The position numbers and the translations under genes were made by a program. Positions 44,691-53,995 of a DNA stretch of 64,000 nt are shown in pieces. The notes beneath the pieces were generated by a model. The model had not been told where the DNA came from. It searched no databases and worked only from the letters and a program-made list of their open reading frames with translations. The stretch is taken from assembly GCF_036199905.1 (NCBI RefSeq), contig NZ_CP108109.1, forward strand, positions 2,768,501 to 2,832,500, given 5' to 3'. The stretch comes from Streptomyces sp. NBC_00223 (GTDB lineage Bacteria; Actinomycetota; Actinomycetes; Streptomycetales; Streptomycetaceae). Each line of letters opens with the position of its first letter. The first letter of the stretch is position 1.

Positions 44691-44740
44691 ACGGAACGAC
44701 GTTATGCCGGAAAGAGGACGTTCCGTGCGCATACGCACGG
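44691..44740 (-). promoter_or_regulatory. Overlapping inverted repeats upstream of NAD-GDH
   Basis: ACGGAACG (44691-44698) pairs with CGTTCCGT (44719-44726). A second perfect repeat, CCGTGCG-CATA-CGCACGG, occupies 44723-44740 and overlaps it. On the minus strand a CATAAC hexamer at about 44699-44704 could be a -10 element between the arms. The layout suggests operator sites at the gdh promoter; no regulator is assigned. Confidence 0.45.
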
Positions 44741-44886
44741 ACCGGCCCCTGAAGCACGGATCAACGGTGATCACGCCAGCAAGGCTATCTCTCCGGCCGG
44801 GGGGACCTCATGCGCCGTCTTCGTACAAATGCACCACGGGCGTTGTCCTGAATGGACAGAAGCCGGGCCCGGCCTGGGAGAGCGGC

Positions 44887-45549
44887 CTAGGAGAGGTCCC
44901 GCCCGGATATGCGTTCTGCCTGGTGAACGGCCTCGGCCAAGGTGTCCACCACCGGCACTCCTGCGGACTCCAGGCTGCGCCGGCTGTGTGCGCCACCGGT
45001 GTACAGCACCGCGTGCGCACCCACGTGGGCGGCGGCTGCGGCGTCGTCGAGAGCGTCGCCGATGACCACCACGCGGCGGCCGTCGACACCGATGGAGGCG
45101 AGGTGGCGGGCCATCTGCGCGGACTTGCCCTCGGTGGAGGAGCCGACCCGGCCGTCCACCCGCACGAAGTGCTCGGTGATGCCGTGCGAGCCGACGATCG
45201 GCAGCAGCCTCTCGTGCGGGGCGAGCGAGCACAGCGACTGGGTGAGCCCGGCGGCCCGGCGGGCGGCCAGCAGCTCGGCTGCGCCCTCGGCCAGAGCGCA
45301 GCGCCCGGCCAGCGACCAGTAGTGCCGGTGGAAGGCCTCGTCCATCACCGCCCACTCGGCGTCACTGGGCAGCCGGCCGAGCAGCCGCTCGTAGAACCTG
45401 GGCACCGGCACGCAGTACAGCTCGCGGTAGCGGTCCAGCGTGATGGAGGGCAGGCCGAGTTCGGCGAAGGAGGCGTTCGTGGCCTCGATCACCGCGTCGA
45501 TGTCGTGGAACAGGGTGCCGTTCCAGTCCCACACGAGATGCGCGTTCAC
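44887..45549 (-). CDS. HAD-superfamily hydrolase
   Basis: This 220-residue protein has the HAD fold: motif I LVWDWNGTLFHD, a helical cap, and motif IV VVVIGDALDDAAAA. The second motif I Asp is replaced by Asn (DWN rather than DxD), which normally removes the general acid of phosphatases, so activity or substrate may differ. The cap resembles phosphoglycolate-phosphatase-like enzymes. It lies 272 bp upstream of NAD-GDH on the same strand. The substrate is unknown. Confidence 0.88.
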   Translation of the reverse strand: MNAHLVWDWNGTLFHDIDAVIEATNASFAELGLPSITLDRYRELYCVPVPRFYERLLGRLPSDAEWAVMDEAFHRHYWSLAGRCALAEGAAELLAARRAAGLTQSLCSLAPHERLLPIVGSHGITEHFVRVDGRVGSSTEGKSAQMARHLASIGVDGRRVVVIGDALDDAAAAAHVGAHAVLYTGGAHSRRSLESAGVPVVDTLAEAVHQAERISGRDLS

Positions 45550-45613
45550 ATCGGAAACGGTACTCGCGTACCACGACCGCCCGTTCGGAGCCTGTGGAAA
45601 ACCCCGATGACCG

Positions 45614-46120
45614 TCAGCCGATCAGGTGGGGAATCTCCTGTGTCGCATACCACAGCAGCTCGTGATCCTCGGCACCGTCGACGGTGAACTGCGCGTCCGT
45701 GTCACCCGCGTCGACCGCCCCCAGGGCCTCGGCCGCCGCGCGGACGTCGTGCTCGGCGTCGTCCGCGTCCAGGTGGACCGCCGCCGCCTTGGACAGCGGG
45801 ACCTTCCCGGCCAGCCGCACCTCGCCCAGCGCCGCCGGGTCCAGACTGCGGTCCGGGTCGTGGCGCACGTCGCCGTCGGCCACGTCCACCGCGACCACCG
45901 TCCGCCGGCGCGGCACGTCGGGGTGCGTGGCGAGCAGCCGCAGCGACGCCTGGGCCGCCCGGGTCAGCGCCGCGTACTCCAACTCCTCGATGTCGTCGGA
46001 GAGATACCACTCGCGCAGGCTGGGCGTGACCGCGAAGGCATCCAGCGGCGCGGGGCCCAGCTCGCCCGCCTTGTACGCCTCGGCCAGACCGGCGAGGGTG
46101 GTGGGAATGTAGACGCGCAT
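45614..46120 (-). CDS. DUF6912-type conserved hypothetical protein
   Basis: This 168-residue protein starts MRVYIPTTLAGLAEAYKAGEL and ends TQEIPHLIG. It is acidic and has no membrane segment. MRVYIPTTL with the following LREWYLSDDIEELEYAAL is typical of a conserved actinobacterial family I recall as DUF6912; no function is known. The ATG at 46120 is chosen over more distal starts because the upstream frame lacks conserved sequence. It is 64 bp upstream of the HAD gene and may share its transcript. Confidence 0.8.
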   Translation of the reverse strand: MRVYIPTTLAGLAEAYKAGELGPAPLDAFAVTPSLREWYLSDDIEELEYAALTRAAQASLRLLATHPDVPRRRTVVAVDVADGDVRHDPDRSLDPAALGEVRLAGKVPLSKAAAVHLDADDAEHDVRAAAEALGAVDAGDTDAQFTVDGAEDHELLWYATQEIPHLIG

Positions 46121-46260
46121 GGCGTGAAGCATACGTGCGTCACCACACCTACAGGTGAATCTCGGGCGGCCTTCCGCAGGCCCCCGCACCGCTTGCCCGG
46201 AACTCCCCCGGCCCCCTAGAACCGCTCTTCCCATCACCAGCGATCTCCGGGGGTCCGCCC

Positions 46261-46857
46261 ATGCGTCTCACACCTGTGTCCTTCGCCGCGCCCGTCCCGC
46301 CCGCAGAGCCGCCCGCCGTCCCGCCCGCCGGGCCGTCCACCGGGCCTTACGGTCGCGGCCGCCCCGCCCGTAGCCGGCCCGGCGGCACCGCCCCGCCCGG
46401 CCGCCGGGACACCCGGCGCCCGGGGCCGTCCCTACGTCCGGGTCCGGGTCCGGGTCCGGGTCCGGGTCCCGGTCCGGCCACCCGTCCGGCCACGGGCCCG
46501 GCCGTACGCCCGCTGCCGCCGCACATCTGGTTCGCCGGGCGGCTGCTCGACGTGCTCACCGGGCGGCAGCCGCTGACCTGCCTGGCCGGAAAGGTCAGAA
46601 ACGAGGCGTACCAGCGGCTGTGGGAGCTGCACGCCGAGCGGACCGACTGGCGGGAGCGGGTCAGGGGCCGGACCCCTTACGTGTACCGCTGCACGCTCTT
46701 CCGCACCGCGGGAGGGGCCCTCGAAGTGGCCGCCGTGGTCGCCCTGGACCAGGACGTCTTCCGGGCCCTGGCCTTCCGGCTGGAGCCCGGCGACGAGGAC
46801 TCCGGGCCCGGCTACGGCCCGGCCCGCTGGCGCTGCACGGACGTGGCGGCGCGGTGA
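46261..46857 (+). CDS. Rv3235-family protein
   Basis: This 198-residue protein has a Pro/Gly/Arg-rich N-terminal half including a (PG)n run encoded by GGGTCC hexamers, then a compact C-terminal domain (PHIWFAGRLLDVLTGRQPLT, WRERVRGRTPYVYRCTLFRT, LEVAAVVALDQDVFRALAFR). This domain matches the Rv3235 family, found near secA in mycobacteria and here too. Function is unknown. It converges on secA with a strong hairpin between them. Confidence 0.82.
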   Translation: MRLTPVSFAAPVPPAEPPAVPPAGPSTGPYGRGRPARSRPGGTAPPGRRDTRRPGPSLRPGPGPGPGPGPGPATRPATGPAVRPLPPHIWFAGRLLDVLTGRQPLTCLAGKVRNEAYQRLWELHAERTDWRERVRGRTPYVYRCTLFRTAGGALEVAAVVALDQDVFRALAFRLEPGDEDSGPGYGPARWRCTDVAAR

Positions 46858-46889
46858 GCGGGGCCGGCATACGGCTCCGGGCGCGCAAC

Positions 46890-46928
46890 GGCCGGGGGCC
46901 GGACCCCTGAAAGGTCCGGCCCCCGGCC
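46890..46928. terminator. Bidirectional hairpin between Rv3235-like gene and secA
   Basis: GGCCGGGGGCCGGACC pairs with GGTCCGGCCCCCGGCC around a short CCTGAAA loop. It serves both convergent genes. Confidence 0.85.
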
Positions 46929-46971
46929 GTACGCGTCACTCGCGCGCCCTCGCGGGCACGCCGTCCGCGCC

Positions 46972-49773
46972 CTACTTCTTGCGGCGACGCCCGCCCTTGG
47001 CGGCCTTGCGGCGCTCCGCGCGGGTCGAGTTGCCGTCGTCCCCGGAGCCGCCCGAGGCCGCGTCCGCGCCCTCGAAGTCGCCCTCGACGATGCCGCCCTC
47101 GCCGTCCACCGAAGGAGCGGAGAAGTGCAGCCGGTCGGCACGCTTCGGCGCCTCCAGACCCTTGGCGCGGATCTCGGGACGCTCCTTGACCAGCGACGGC
47201 ACCGCGTCGGCGACCTCGGCGTCCGACACCGGCACCTCCTCGACCTGCTGCTCGACCTGGACCTCCAGGTTGAACAGATAGCCGACGGACTCCTCCTTGA
47301 TGCCGTCCATCATGGCCGAGAACATGTCGAAGCCCTCGCGCTGGTACTCGACCAGCGGGTCGCGCTGCGCCATGGCCCGCAGCCCGATGCCCTCCTGGAG
47401 GTAGTCCATCTCGTACAGGTGCTCACGCCACTTGCGGTCGAGCACCGAGAGGACCACACGCCGTTCCAGCTCGCGCATGATGTCCTCGGTGAGCTGCTTC
47501 TCACGCTCGGCGTACTGCTCGTGGATGTCGTCCTTGACCGTCTCGCCGATGAACTCGGCGGTGATCCCGGCACGGTCGCCGGCCGCCTCCTCCAGTTCTT
47601 CGATCGTGGCCTTGACCGGGTAGAGCTGCTTGAAGGCGCCCCACAGCCGGTCCAGGTCCCAGTCCTCGGCGAAGCCCTCACGCGTCTCGGCGTCGATGTA
47701 CGCGTCGATGGTGTCGTTCATGAAGTGCTGGATCTGCTCCTGCAGGTCCTCGCCCTCCAGGACGCGGCGGCGCTCGCCGTAGATGACCTCGCGCTGCCGG
47801 TTGAGCACCTCGTCGTACTTGAGGACGTTCTTGCGGATCTCGAAGTTCTGCTGCTCGACCTGCGACTGGGCGGAGGCGATCGCGCGGGTCACCATCTTGT
47901 TCTCGATCGGGACGTCGTCCGGCACGTTCGCCATGGACATCACACGCTCGACCATCTGCGCCTTGAACAGCCGCATCAGGTCGTCGCCGAGGGAGAGGTA
48001 GAAGCGGGACTCGCCGGGGTCGCCCTGACGGCCGGAGCGGCCGCGCAGCTGGTTGTCGATCCGGCGGGACTCGTGCCGCTCGGTGCCCAGCACATACAGG
48101 CCGCCGAGGTCCACGACCTCCTCGTGCTCGGCCTTCACGGCCTCCTCGGCGCGCTCAAGCGCCGCGGGGAGGGCCGCGGCCCACTCCTCGACGTGCTCCA
48201 CCGGGTCCAGGCCGCGCTGGCGCAGCTCCGCCTCGGCGAGGTCGTCGGGGTTGCCGCCGAGCTTGATGTCGGTACCGCGGCCGGCCATGTTGGTGGCGAC
48301 GGTGACGGCGCCCTTGCGGCCGGCCTGGGCGACGATCGACGCCTCACGGTCGTGCTGCTTGGCGTTGAGCACCTCGTGCGGGACCCCGCGCTTGGACAGC
48401 TGCGCCGACAGGTACTCGGACTTCTCGACGGAGACGGTACCGACCAGGACCGGCTGGCCCTTCTCGTGCTTCTCCACGATGTCCTCGACCACGGCCGCGA
48501 ACTTCGCCTCTTCGGTGCGGTAGATCAGATCCGGCTTGTCCATACGGGCCAGCGGCCGGTTGGTGGGGATCGGGACGACGCCGAGCTTGTAGATCTGGTG
48601 GAACTCGGCGGCCTCGGTCATCGCCGTACCGGTCATGCCGGAAAGCTTGCCGTACAGACGGAAGAAGTTCTGGAGGGTGATCGTGGCGAGCGTCTGGTTC
48701 TCGTCCTTGATGTCCACCCCCTCCTTGGCCTCGATCGCCTGGTGCATGCCCTCGTTGTAGCGGCGGCCCGCGAGGATACGGCCGGTGTGCTCGTCGACGA
48801 TCATGACTTCGCCGTCCATGACGACGTAGTCCTTGTCGTTCTTGTAGAGCTCCTTGGCCTTGATGGCGTTGTTCAGATAACCGACGAGCGGGGTGTTCAC
48901 CGACTCGTAGAGGTTGTCGATGCCCAGCCAGTCCTCGACCTTGCTGACGCCGGACTCGTGGATGGCGACGGTGCGCTTCTTCTCGTCCACGTCGTAGTCG
49001 CCGGTCTCCTCCTTGCCGAGGCTGCCGGCCTCGCCGCGGTTGAGCCGCCGCACCAGGCGGGCGAAGTCGCTGTACCACTTGGTGGCCTGGTCGGCAGGAC
49101 CCGAGATGATCAGCGGCGTACGGGCCTCGTCCACCAGGATCGAGTCGACCTCGTCGACGATCGCGAAGTTGTGGCCGCGCTGGACGAGTTCTTCCTTCGA
49201 CCAGGCCATGTTGTCGCGCAGGTAGTCGAATCCGAACTCGTTGTTCGTCCCGTAGGTGATGTCGCAGGCGTACTGCGCACGGCGCTCGGCGGGCGACATG
49301 TTCGCCAGGATGCAGCCGACCTCCAGGCCGAGGAACTTGTGCACCCGGCCCATCCACTCCGAGTCGCGCTCGGCCAGGTAGTCGTTGACCGTGATCAGGT
49401 GAACGCCCTTGCCGGAAATCGCGTTCAGGTACGCGGGCAGGGTGCCGACCAGGGTCTTGCCCTCGCCGGTGCGCATCTCGGCGACATAGCCCAGGTGGAG
49501 GGCGGCGCCGCCCATCAGCTGCACATCGTAGTGACGCTGTCCGAGCACGCGCTTGGCGGCCTCACGGACGGCGGCGAACGCCTCGGGGAGCAGGTCGTCG
49601 AGGGACTCGCCCTCGGCATGCCGCTCCTTGAACTCGTCGGTGAGGGCCCTCAGCTCGGCATCGGTGAGGCTGATGAAATCCTCTTCGATGGAGTTGACCT
49701 GGTCCGCGATGCGGTGCAGCTTGCGCAGGATCTTGCCTTCACCTGCACGCATGATCTTGCTGATGACGGACAC
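46972..49773 (-). CDS. secA: Protein translocase ATPase SecA
   Basis: This 933-residue motor pushes preproteins through SecYEG. Walker A is [16 protein letters not shown] near residue 100; other motifs include [34 protein letters not shown] and [17 protein letters not shown]. The C terminus is basic ([16 protein letters not shown]) and lacks the zinc-binding cysteine motif of E. coli SecA, which is normal in actinobacteria. The GTG at 49773 follows AAGGAG at 5-base spacing, which decides the start; longer frames upstream are not supported. Confidence 0.98.
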   Translation of the reverse strand: MSVISKIMRAGEGKILRKLHRIADQVNSIEEDFISLTDAELRALTDEFKERHAEGESLDDLLPEAFAAVREAAKRVLGQRHYDVQLMGGAALHLGYVAEMRTGEGKTLVGTLPAYLNAISGKGVHLITVNDYLAERDSEWMGRVHKFLGLEVGCILANMSPAERRAQYACDITYGTNNEFGFDYLRDNMAWSKEELVQRGHNFAIVDEVDSILVDEARTPLIISGPADQATKWYSDFARLVRRLNRGEAGSLGKEETGDYDVDEKKRTVAIHESGVSKVEDWLGIDNLYESVNTPLVGYLNNAIKAKELYKNDKDYVVMDGEVMIVDEHTGRILAGRRYNEGMHQAIEAKEGVDIKDENQTLATITLQNFFRLYGKLSGMTGTAMTEAAEFHQIYKLGVVPIPTNRPLARMDKPDLIYRTEEAKFAAVVEDIVEKHEKGQPVLVGTVSVEKSEYLSAQLSKRGVPHEVLNAKQHDREASIVAQAGRKGAVTVATNMAGRGTDIKLGGNPDDLAEAELRQRGLDPVEHVEEWAAALPAALERAEEAVKAEHEEVVDLGGLYVLGTERHESRRIDNQLRGRSGRQGDPGESRFYLSLGDDLMRLFKAQMVERVMSMANVPDDVPIENKMVTRAIASAQSQVEQQNFEIRKNVLKYDEVLNRQREVIYGERRRVLEGEDLQEQIQHFMNDTIDAYIDAETREGFAEDWDLDRLWGAFKQLYPVKATIEELEEAAGDRAGITAEFIGETVKDDIHEQYAEREKQLTEDIMRELERRVVLSVLDRKWREHLYEMDYLQEGIGLRAMAQRDPLVEYQREGFDMFSAMMDGIKEESVGYLFNLEVQVEQQVEEVPVSDAEVADAVPSLVKERPEIRAKGLEAPKRADRLHFSAPSVDGEGGIVEGDFEGADAASGGSGDDGNSTRAERRKAAKGGRRRKK

Positions 49774-50019
49774 GTAGGCTGGCTCCTTGCCGGTCGGGCC
49801 GAGCGCGGTTCCCGCGCGTGGCACAGCGGGGTTCCTGTCTGCCTCTGCCCTGCTGCAACGGCCATCGTAAGCGAGGAGACCAGCGGGCCGGGAGGCCCGG
49901 CAGTGGCAAAACGGTTTTCCGTGGGCCCGGGGCCTGTCCGATACTCGGCCACAGCCCTCCCGCAGTCCCCTCCCGGGGGTGCTCAGGCACCCCTTTCCGT
50001 CCGAAAGGTGTGCCCCGCC

Positions 50020-50613
50020 ATGGAGCCGACCACCCTCACCACGGAACGCCTCCTGCTGCGCCCCCTGGAACCCGCCGACGCCCCGGCGGTGCACGCCGCC
50101 TGCCAGGACCCGGAGATCCCGCGCTGGACGACCGTGCCCCACCCGTACACCCCCGAGCACGCGGCGGACTTCACCGGCAGGATCAGCCGCGAGGGGTGGC
50201 GGGACGACACCCTCTACAACTTCGGTGTCTTCACCCGTGACGGCTCCGCGCTGGTCGGCTCGATGGGCCTGGTGGACCTGCGGCGGCTCAACACCCCCGA
50301 ACGGCAGGCGGAACTGGGCTTCTGGACGGCCAAGGAGCAGCGCGGCCGCGGCTGTACGGCTGAGGCCGGCCGCGCGGTGTGCGCCTGGGCCTTCGACGCC
50401 CTCGGCGCGGAGCGGATCGAGTGGTACGCGGAGGCCGGCAACGAGGGTTCACGCGCGGTGGCGCTGCGGATCGGCTTCGTGATGGAGGGGACCGCGCGGG
50501 CGAGGATCGTCCACCGGGGCACCCGGCGGGACGCGTGGTGCGGCGCGCTGCTGCCGTCGGACCTGGGGCGCGGGGCGGCGACGCCGTACCTGCCGCACCC
50601 CTCCGCCGGCTGA
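50020..50613 (+). CDS. GNAT N-acetyltransferase, RimJ/RimL type
   Basis: This 197-residue protein begins [19 protein letters not shown] and has the GNAT acetyl-CoA region ([20 protein letters not shown]) and [20 protein letters not shown]. It belongs to the RimJ/RimL-like group that acetylates N-terminal or small-molecule amines; the substrate is unknown. It is divergent from secA, with 246 bp between starts. Confidence 0.9.
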   Translation: MEPTTLTTERLLLRPLEPADAPAVHAACQDPEIPRWTTVPHPYTPEHAADFTGRISREGWRDDTLYNFGVFTRDGSALVGSMGLVDLRRLNTPERQAELGFWTAKEQRGRGCTAEAGRAVCAWAFDALGAERIEWYAEAGNEGSRAVALRIGFVMEGTARARIVHRGTRRDAWCGALLPSDLGRGAATPYLPHPSAG

Positions 50614-50697
50614 CCGCGCGGGGTCGGCCGCTGCCCGCCGGGGTGGATTTTCCCAGGTCAGCAGCGTGTGTCAGTGGGCGGCCCTACGCTTTGCGGC

Positions 50698-51885
50698 ATG
50701 ACGCTCCTGCCGCCGCCCCAGCTCACCTTGACCGCCGACGAAGCCCGTAGGACCGCCCTGCGCGCGCAGGGTTTCCTCGGGGCTCCCGACCGGCGGGCGG
50801 GCACCCGCGGGGTGCTGCGGTCGCTCGGCGCGGTGCAGCTCGACACCATCTCGGTGCTGGCCAGGTCGCACGAACTGATCCCGTACGCCCGGCTCGGCGC
50901 GGTCGGCCGCGACGCGGTGGAGAGCGCGTACTGGACGGAGAACCACGCCTTCGAGTACTGGTCGCACGCCGCCTGCATCCTGCCGATCGAGGAGTGGCCG
51001 CACTTCGCCTTCCGGCGCCGGGCCCGGCGGGCGCGCGGCCACCGCTGGCATGTGCTGGCCGACGCCGAGCGCTCCTGCGCGGCCGTGCTCGACCGGCTCA
51101 GGGCCGAGGGTCCGCTGACCTCCACCCAGCTCGGCGGGGCCAAGAACGGCGGGCCGTGGTGGGACTGGTCGGAGACGAAGATCGCGGTGGAGTGGCTGCT
51201 CGACACCGGTGAGGTGGTCTGCACCCAGCGCCGCGGCTGGAAGCGGATCTACGACCTCGCCGAGCGGGCGGTGCCCGAGGCGCTGCTGCACGACGACCTC
51301 GACGACACCGAGTGCGTACGGCGGCTGGTCGCCCAGGCGGGGGCGGCGATGGGGGTGGCCACCCGGGCCGACCTCGCCGACTACCACCGGCTCAAGGGCG
51401 AGCAGGTCACAGCGGTGCTGGACGCCACCGGGCTGGTGCCGGTGGAGGTCGAGGGCTGGGGCAAGCAGGCGTGGGCCGACCCGGCGGCGCTGGCGAGCGA
51501 GCCGCGCGGCCGGCACCGTACGACGCTGCTCTCGCCGTTCGACTCGCTGATCTGGGACCGGCCGCGCACCGAGCGGATCTTCGGCTTCACCCACCGGCTG
51601 GAGGCGTACACCCCCAAGCCCAAGCGCGTTCACGGCTACTTCGCGATGCCGCTGCTGGCGGGCGGCAGGCTGGTGGGCCGGGTCGACCCGGCGCGCGAGG
51701 GGAAGACCCTGGTGGCCCGGCAGGTGTCACTGGACGGGCCCAGGGCGGTGCAGCCCGCGGCGGACGCCCTCGCGGAGGCGGCGAGCTGGGTGGGGGGTGT
51801 GGACGTCCGGGTGGAGCGGGTGCTGCCCGAGGCGCTGCGGGCGCCCCTGGAGGCGGCCGTGAAGCTCACCCACGACCTCCGCTGA
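50698..51885 (+). CDS. YcaQ-like winged-helix DNA glycosylase
   Basis: This 395-residue protein matches the YcaQ/AlkX (HTH_42) family of DNA-crosslink repair glycosylases. Visible features include LGAVQLDTISVLARSHELI, the YWTENHAFEYWSHAACILP segment, a winged-helix middle, and LLSPFDSLIWDRPRTERIFG. The QLDT-type motif in the first of these is the family's characteristic active-site sequence. The ATG at 50698 is chosen; a GTG at 50668 is possible. A TACGCT lies 7 bases upstream of the ATG, so a leaderless transcript is plausible. Confidence 0.88.
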   Translation: MTLLPPPQLTLTADEARRTALRAQGFLGAPDRRAGTRGVLRSLGAVQLDTISVLARSHELIPYARLGAVGRDAVESAYWTENHAFEYWSHAACILPIEEWPHFAFRRRARRARGHRWHVLADAERSCAAVLDRLRAEGPLTSTQLGGAKNGGPWWDWSETKIAVEWLLDTGEVVCTQRRGWKRIYDLAERAVPEALLHDDLDDTECVRRLVAQAGAAMGVATRADLADYHRLKGEQVTAVLDATGLVPVEVEGWGKQAWADPAALASEPRGRHRTTLLSPFDSLIWDRPRTERIFGFTHRLEAYTPKPKRVHGYFAMPLLAGGRLVGRVDPAREGKTLVARQVSLDGPRAVQPAADALAEAASWVGGVDVRVERVLPEALRAPLEAAVKLTHDLR

Positions 51886-51998
51886 GCCCTGGGCGCCCGG
51901 GGCAGGGCACTCGGGGACGTCGGGGACGGCTGGGCGCCTCGGCGGACGCGGGGGCGTCCCCGGGGCGTGGCGGCGGCGTGGCAGGGGCGCCGGGGAAG

Positions 51999-52190
51999 CT
52001 AGTGCCGTGACCGGAAAGGTTCACCGGTTCACGACGCCCTGCACGGCACCTCGCTGCGTTGTCGAAGTCGCCCGAGTACGCCCAGTACGAGGGCTCCCCC
52101 GGCCTGGCGGCCGGAAGGTGCCCCCACCGCCTTGCGATGCACCGCACCGGACGCCGCGAACCAGGCAAACCTTTCCGGCCACGGCACTAG
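51999..52190. mobile_element. 192-bp MITE-like element with long terminal inverted repeats
   Basis: The left end CTAGTGCCGTGACCGGAAAG and the complement of the right end, CTAGTGCCGTGGCCGGAAAG, differ at one base. The similarity continues for about 33 bases with small changes. Both ends start with CTAG. The interior has no transposase frame and holds a small CCGGCC/GGCCGG stem. Its size, terminal repeats and lack of coding capacity fit a non-autonomous element moved by a transposase elsewhere. The right terminal CTAG supplies the stop codon (TAG) of the response regulator that ends at 52187. Confidence 0.78.
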
Positions 52191-52924
52191 CGGATCTCCA
52201 GGATCTTCTCGCGCATCGCGTAGACCACGGCTTCCATCCTGGAGTGCAGCTGGAGCTTCTCCAGGATGTTGCGCACATGGTTCTTCACGGTGTTCTCGCT
52301 GATGAAGAGCTCTTTGGCGATGTCCCGGTTGTTGAGGCCGGTCGCCACCAGCTTGAGCACCTCCAGCTCCCGGTCGGTGAGCCTCGGCGCGGGCAGCAGC
52401 CGCCGCTCGTCGGTGCGCTGGATCATGGACTTGAACTCGGTCAGCAGCTTGGACGCCATCGACGGGCTGATCTGCGACTGGCCGTCGGCGACCGCCCGGA
52501 TCGCGGTCGCCACCTCGTCGGTGGAGATCTCCTTGAGCAGATAACCGGTGGCGCCGGCCTTGATCGCCTCGTAGAGGTCGGCTTCCTCGTCGCTTATCGT
52601 CAGCATGATGATCTTGGCGCTGGGAGCGACCTCCTTGATGGAGGTGCACGCCTCGATCCCGCCGCGGCGCGGCATCCGGACGTCCATCAGGATGATGTCG
52701 GGCAGCAGGTCGGCGGCCTTCTCGACCGCCTCCGCGCCGTCCCCGGCCTCGCCGATGACCTGGATGTCCTCCTCCTGCGCGAGGACGATCTCCAGCCCTC
52801 TGCGGAAGAGCGCGTGGTCGTCGACGACCAGCACGCGGATGGGCTCCGCGCGGGCCGGGACAGGGGGTTCGTCATAGGGGACCGGGACGCGCTCACCGGT
52901 CGTTCCGTGTCCGAATTCCGGCAT
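52187..52924 (-). CDS. Orphan NarL/LuxR-family response regulator
   Basis: This 245-residue protein has a receiver domain (RVLVVDDHALFRRGLEIVL; phospho-Asp in DIILMDVRMPRRGG; Lys in GYLLKEIS) and a LuxR-type helix-turn-helix (LTDRELEVLKLVATGLNNRD, then SENTVKNHVRNILEKLQLHS). About 30 residues precede the receiver. The ATG at 52924 follows GGGGAGG. No histidine kinase gene is adjacent, so it is an orphan. Its stop codon lies at the tip of the MITE-like element, and its last residues (AMREKILEIR) look intact. Upstream lie hpf and its terminator. Confidence 0.93.
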   Translation of the reverse strand: MPEFGHGTTGERVPVPYDEPPVPARAEPIRVLVVDDHALFRRGLEIVLAQEEDIQVIGEAGDGAEAVEKAADLLPDIILMDVRMPRRGGIEACTSIKEVAPSAKIIMLTISDEEADLYEAIKAGATGYLLKEISTDEVATAIRAVADGQSQISPSMASKLLTEFKSMIQRTDERRLLPAPRLTDRELEVLKLVATGLNNRDIAKELFISENTVKNHVRNILEKLQLHSRMEAVVYAMREKILEIR

Positions 52925-52981
52925 CAGATCCTCCCCCACACACCAGAGTTGACCACGAACCCAGCATTTCACGTCCTGACG

Positions 52982-53019
52982 GTCCGGTGCCCCCGGGACG
53001 ATCCCCGGGGGCACCGGAC
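52982..53019 (-). terminator. Hairpin terminator after hpf
   Basis: GTCCGGTGCCCCCGGG pairs with CCCGGGGGCACCGGAC around a short ACGAT-type loop, 12 bp past the hpf stop. It lies inside the 106-bp gap before the response regulator start, so the two genes are largely separate units. Confidence 0.85.
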
Positions 53020-53030
53020 TTCAGCCGTTC

Positions 53031-53723
53031 TCAGGCTCCGTGGTGCAGTACGGCGCCGGCCCCCGCGGGCTCCTCCACTCCCGTCTCGTCCGCGTTCAGG
53101 TGGATCACTCCGTAGTCGTAACCGTGCCTGCGGTAGACCACGCTCGGCTGCTTGGTCTCGCTGTCGACGAACAGGTAGAAGTCGTGCCCGACCAGCTCCA
53201 TCTCGTAGAGCGCCTGGTCGAGCGCCATCGGTGTGGCGATGTGCGTCTTCTCCCTGACCACCAGCGGGCCCTCCCCGCGTACTTCGAGCGGGCCGAACCT
53301 GGTGGTGGGCACCGTCTCCGCCGCGCGCTGGTCGGCGGCGAACCTGCCGTCCCCGTCGACATTGGCCGCCTCCGGCACCGCGGTGGCCACATCGGCCGCC
53401 GGGATCCGGCCGTTTCCGCGGCGGGTGTGCCGCTTACTGGCGGCCTTGCGCAGACGGGCTTCCAGCTTGGTCACCGCCACGTCCAGCGCGGCGTACGGGT
53501 CCGCGGCGGCGGCTTCCGCGCGCACCACGGGTCCTCGGGTGTTCAGCGTGATCTCCACCCGGTCGGAACGGTCCGCCTGGCGGGGGTTGAGCTCCTTGGA
53601 CACCTCGACGTCGAGGCTGATCACCTTGCCGTCGAGCTTCTGGATCTTGTCCAGCTTCTCGGCCACGTGCTTGCGGAACCTCTCGGGTACCTCGGTCTTG
53701 CGGCCCTTGACGACGATGTCCAC
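53031..53723 (-). CDS. hpf: Ribosome hibernation promoting factor, long form
   Basis: This 230-residue protein has an N-terminal S30AE domain (MDIVVKGRKTEVPERFRKHV, AALDVAVTKLEARLRKAASK), a linker, and the C-terminal dimerisation domain (KTHIATPMALDQALYEMELV, GHDFYLFVDSETKQPSVVYR, GYDYGVIHL). The long form pairs ribosomes into inactive 100S particles at rest. The GTG at 53723 follows GGAG. It lies 272 bp downstream of comF on the same strand. Confidence 0.97.
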   Translation of the reverse strand: MDIVVKGRKTEVPERFRKHVAEKLDKIQKLDGKVISLDVEVSKELNPRQADRSDRVEITLNTRGPVVRAEAAAADPYAALDVAVTKLEARLRKAASKRHTRRGNGRIPAADVATAVPEAANVDGDGRFAADQRAAETVPTTRFGPLEVRGEGPLVVREKTHIATPMALDQALYEMELVGHDFYLFVDSETKQPSVVYRRHGYDYGVIHLNADETGVEEPAGAGAVLHHGA

Positions 53724-53995
53724 GCAGAACTCCGTTCCCGGACCGCCCTGTCACCGGACGGTCCCTTTCCTGAGGCCGGCCCGGGTGCCACCCCGTCCGG
53801 CGCTGCGTCAGCTGCCACTCCGCCCGCCCGGGGCTTCCGGGTGCCACGAAGCCGCGGCTTTCACCTCCTTCTGCCCCACTGGGAAGATCAACACCCCCGA
53901 TGTCCGCTTCCCTCTCTCCCGAACATAGTCCCGGAGTGTGGAAGTCGGCATCCCCAGTGACGCCTTGTCTCCGATCGGATGAAGGTTCCCTGCCA

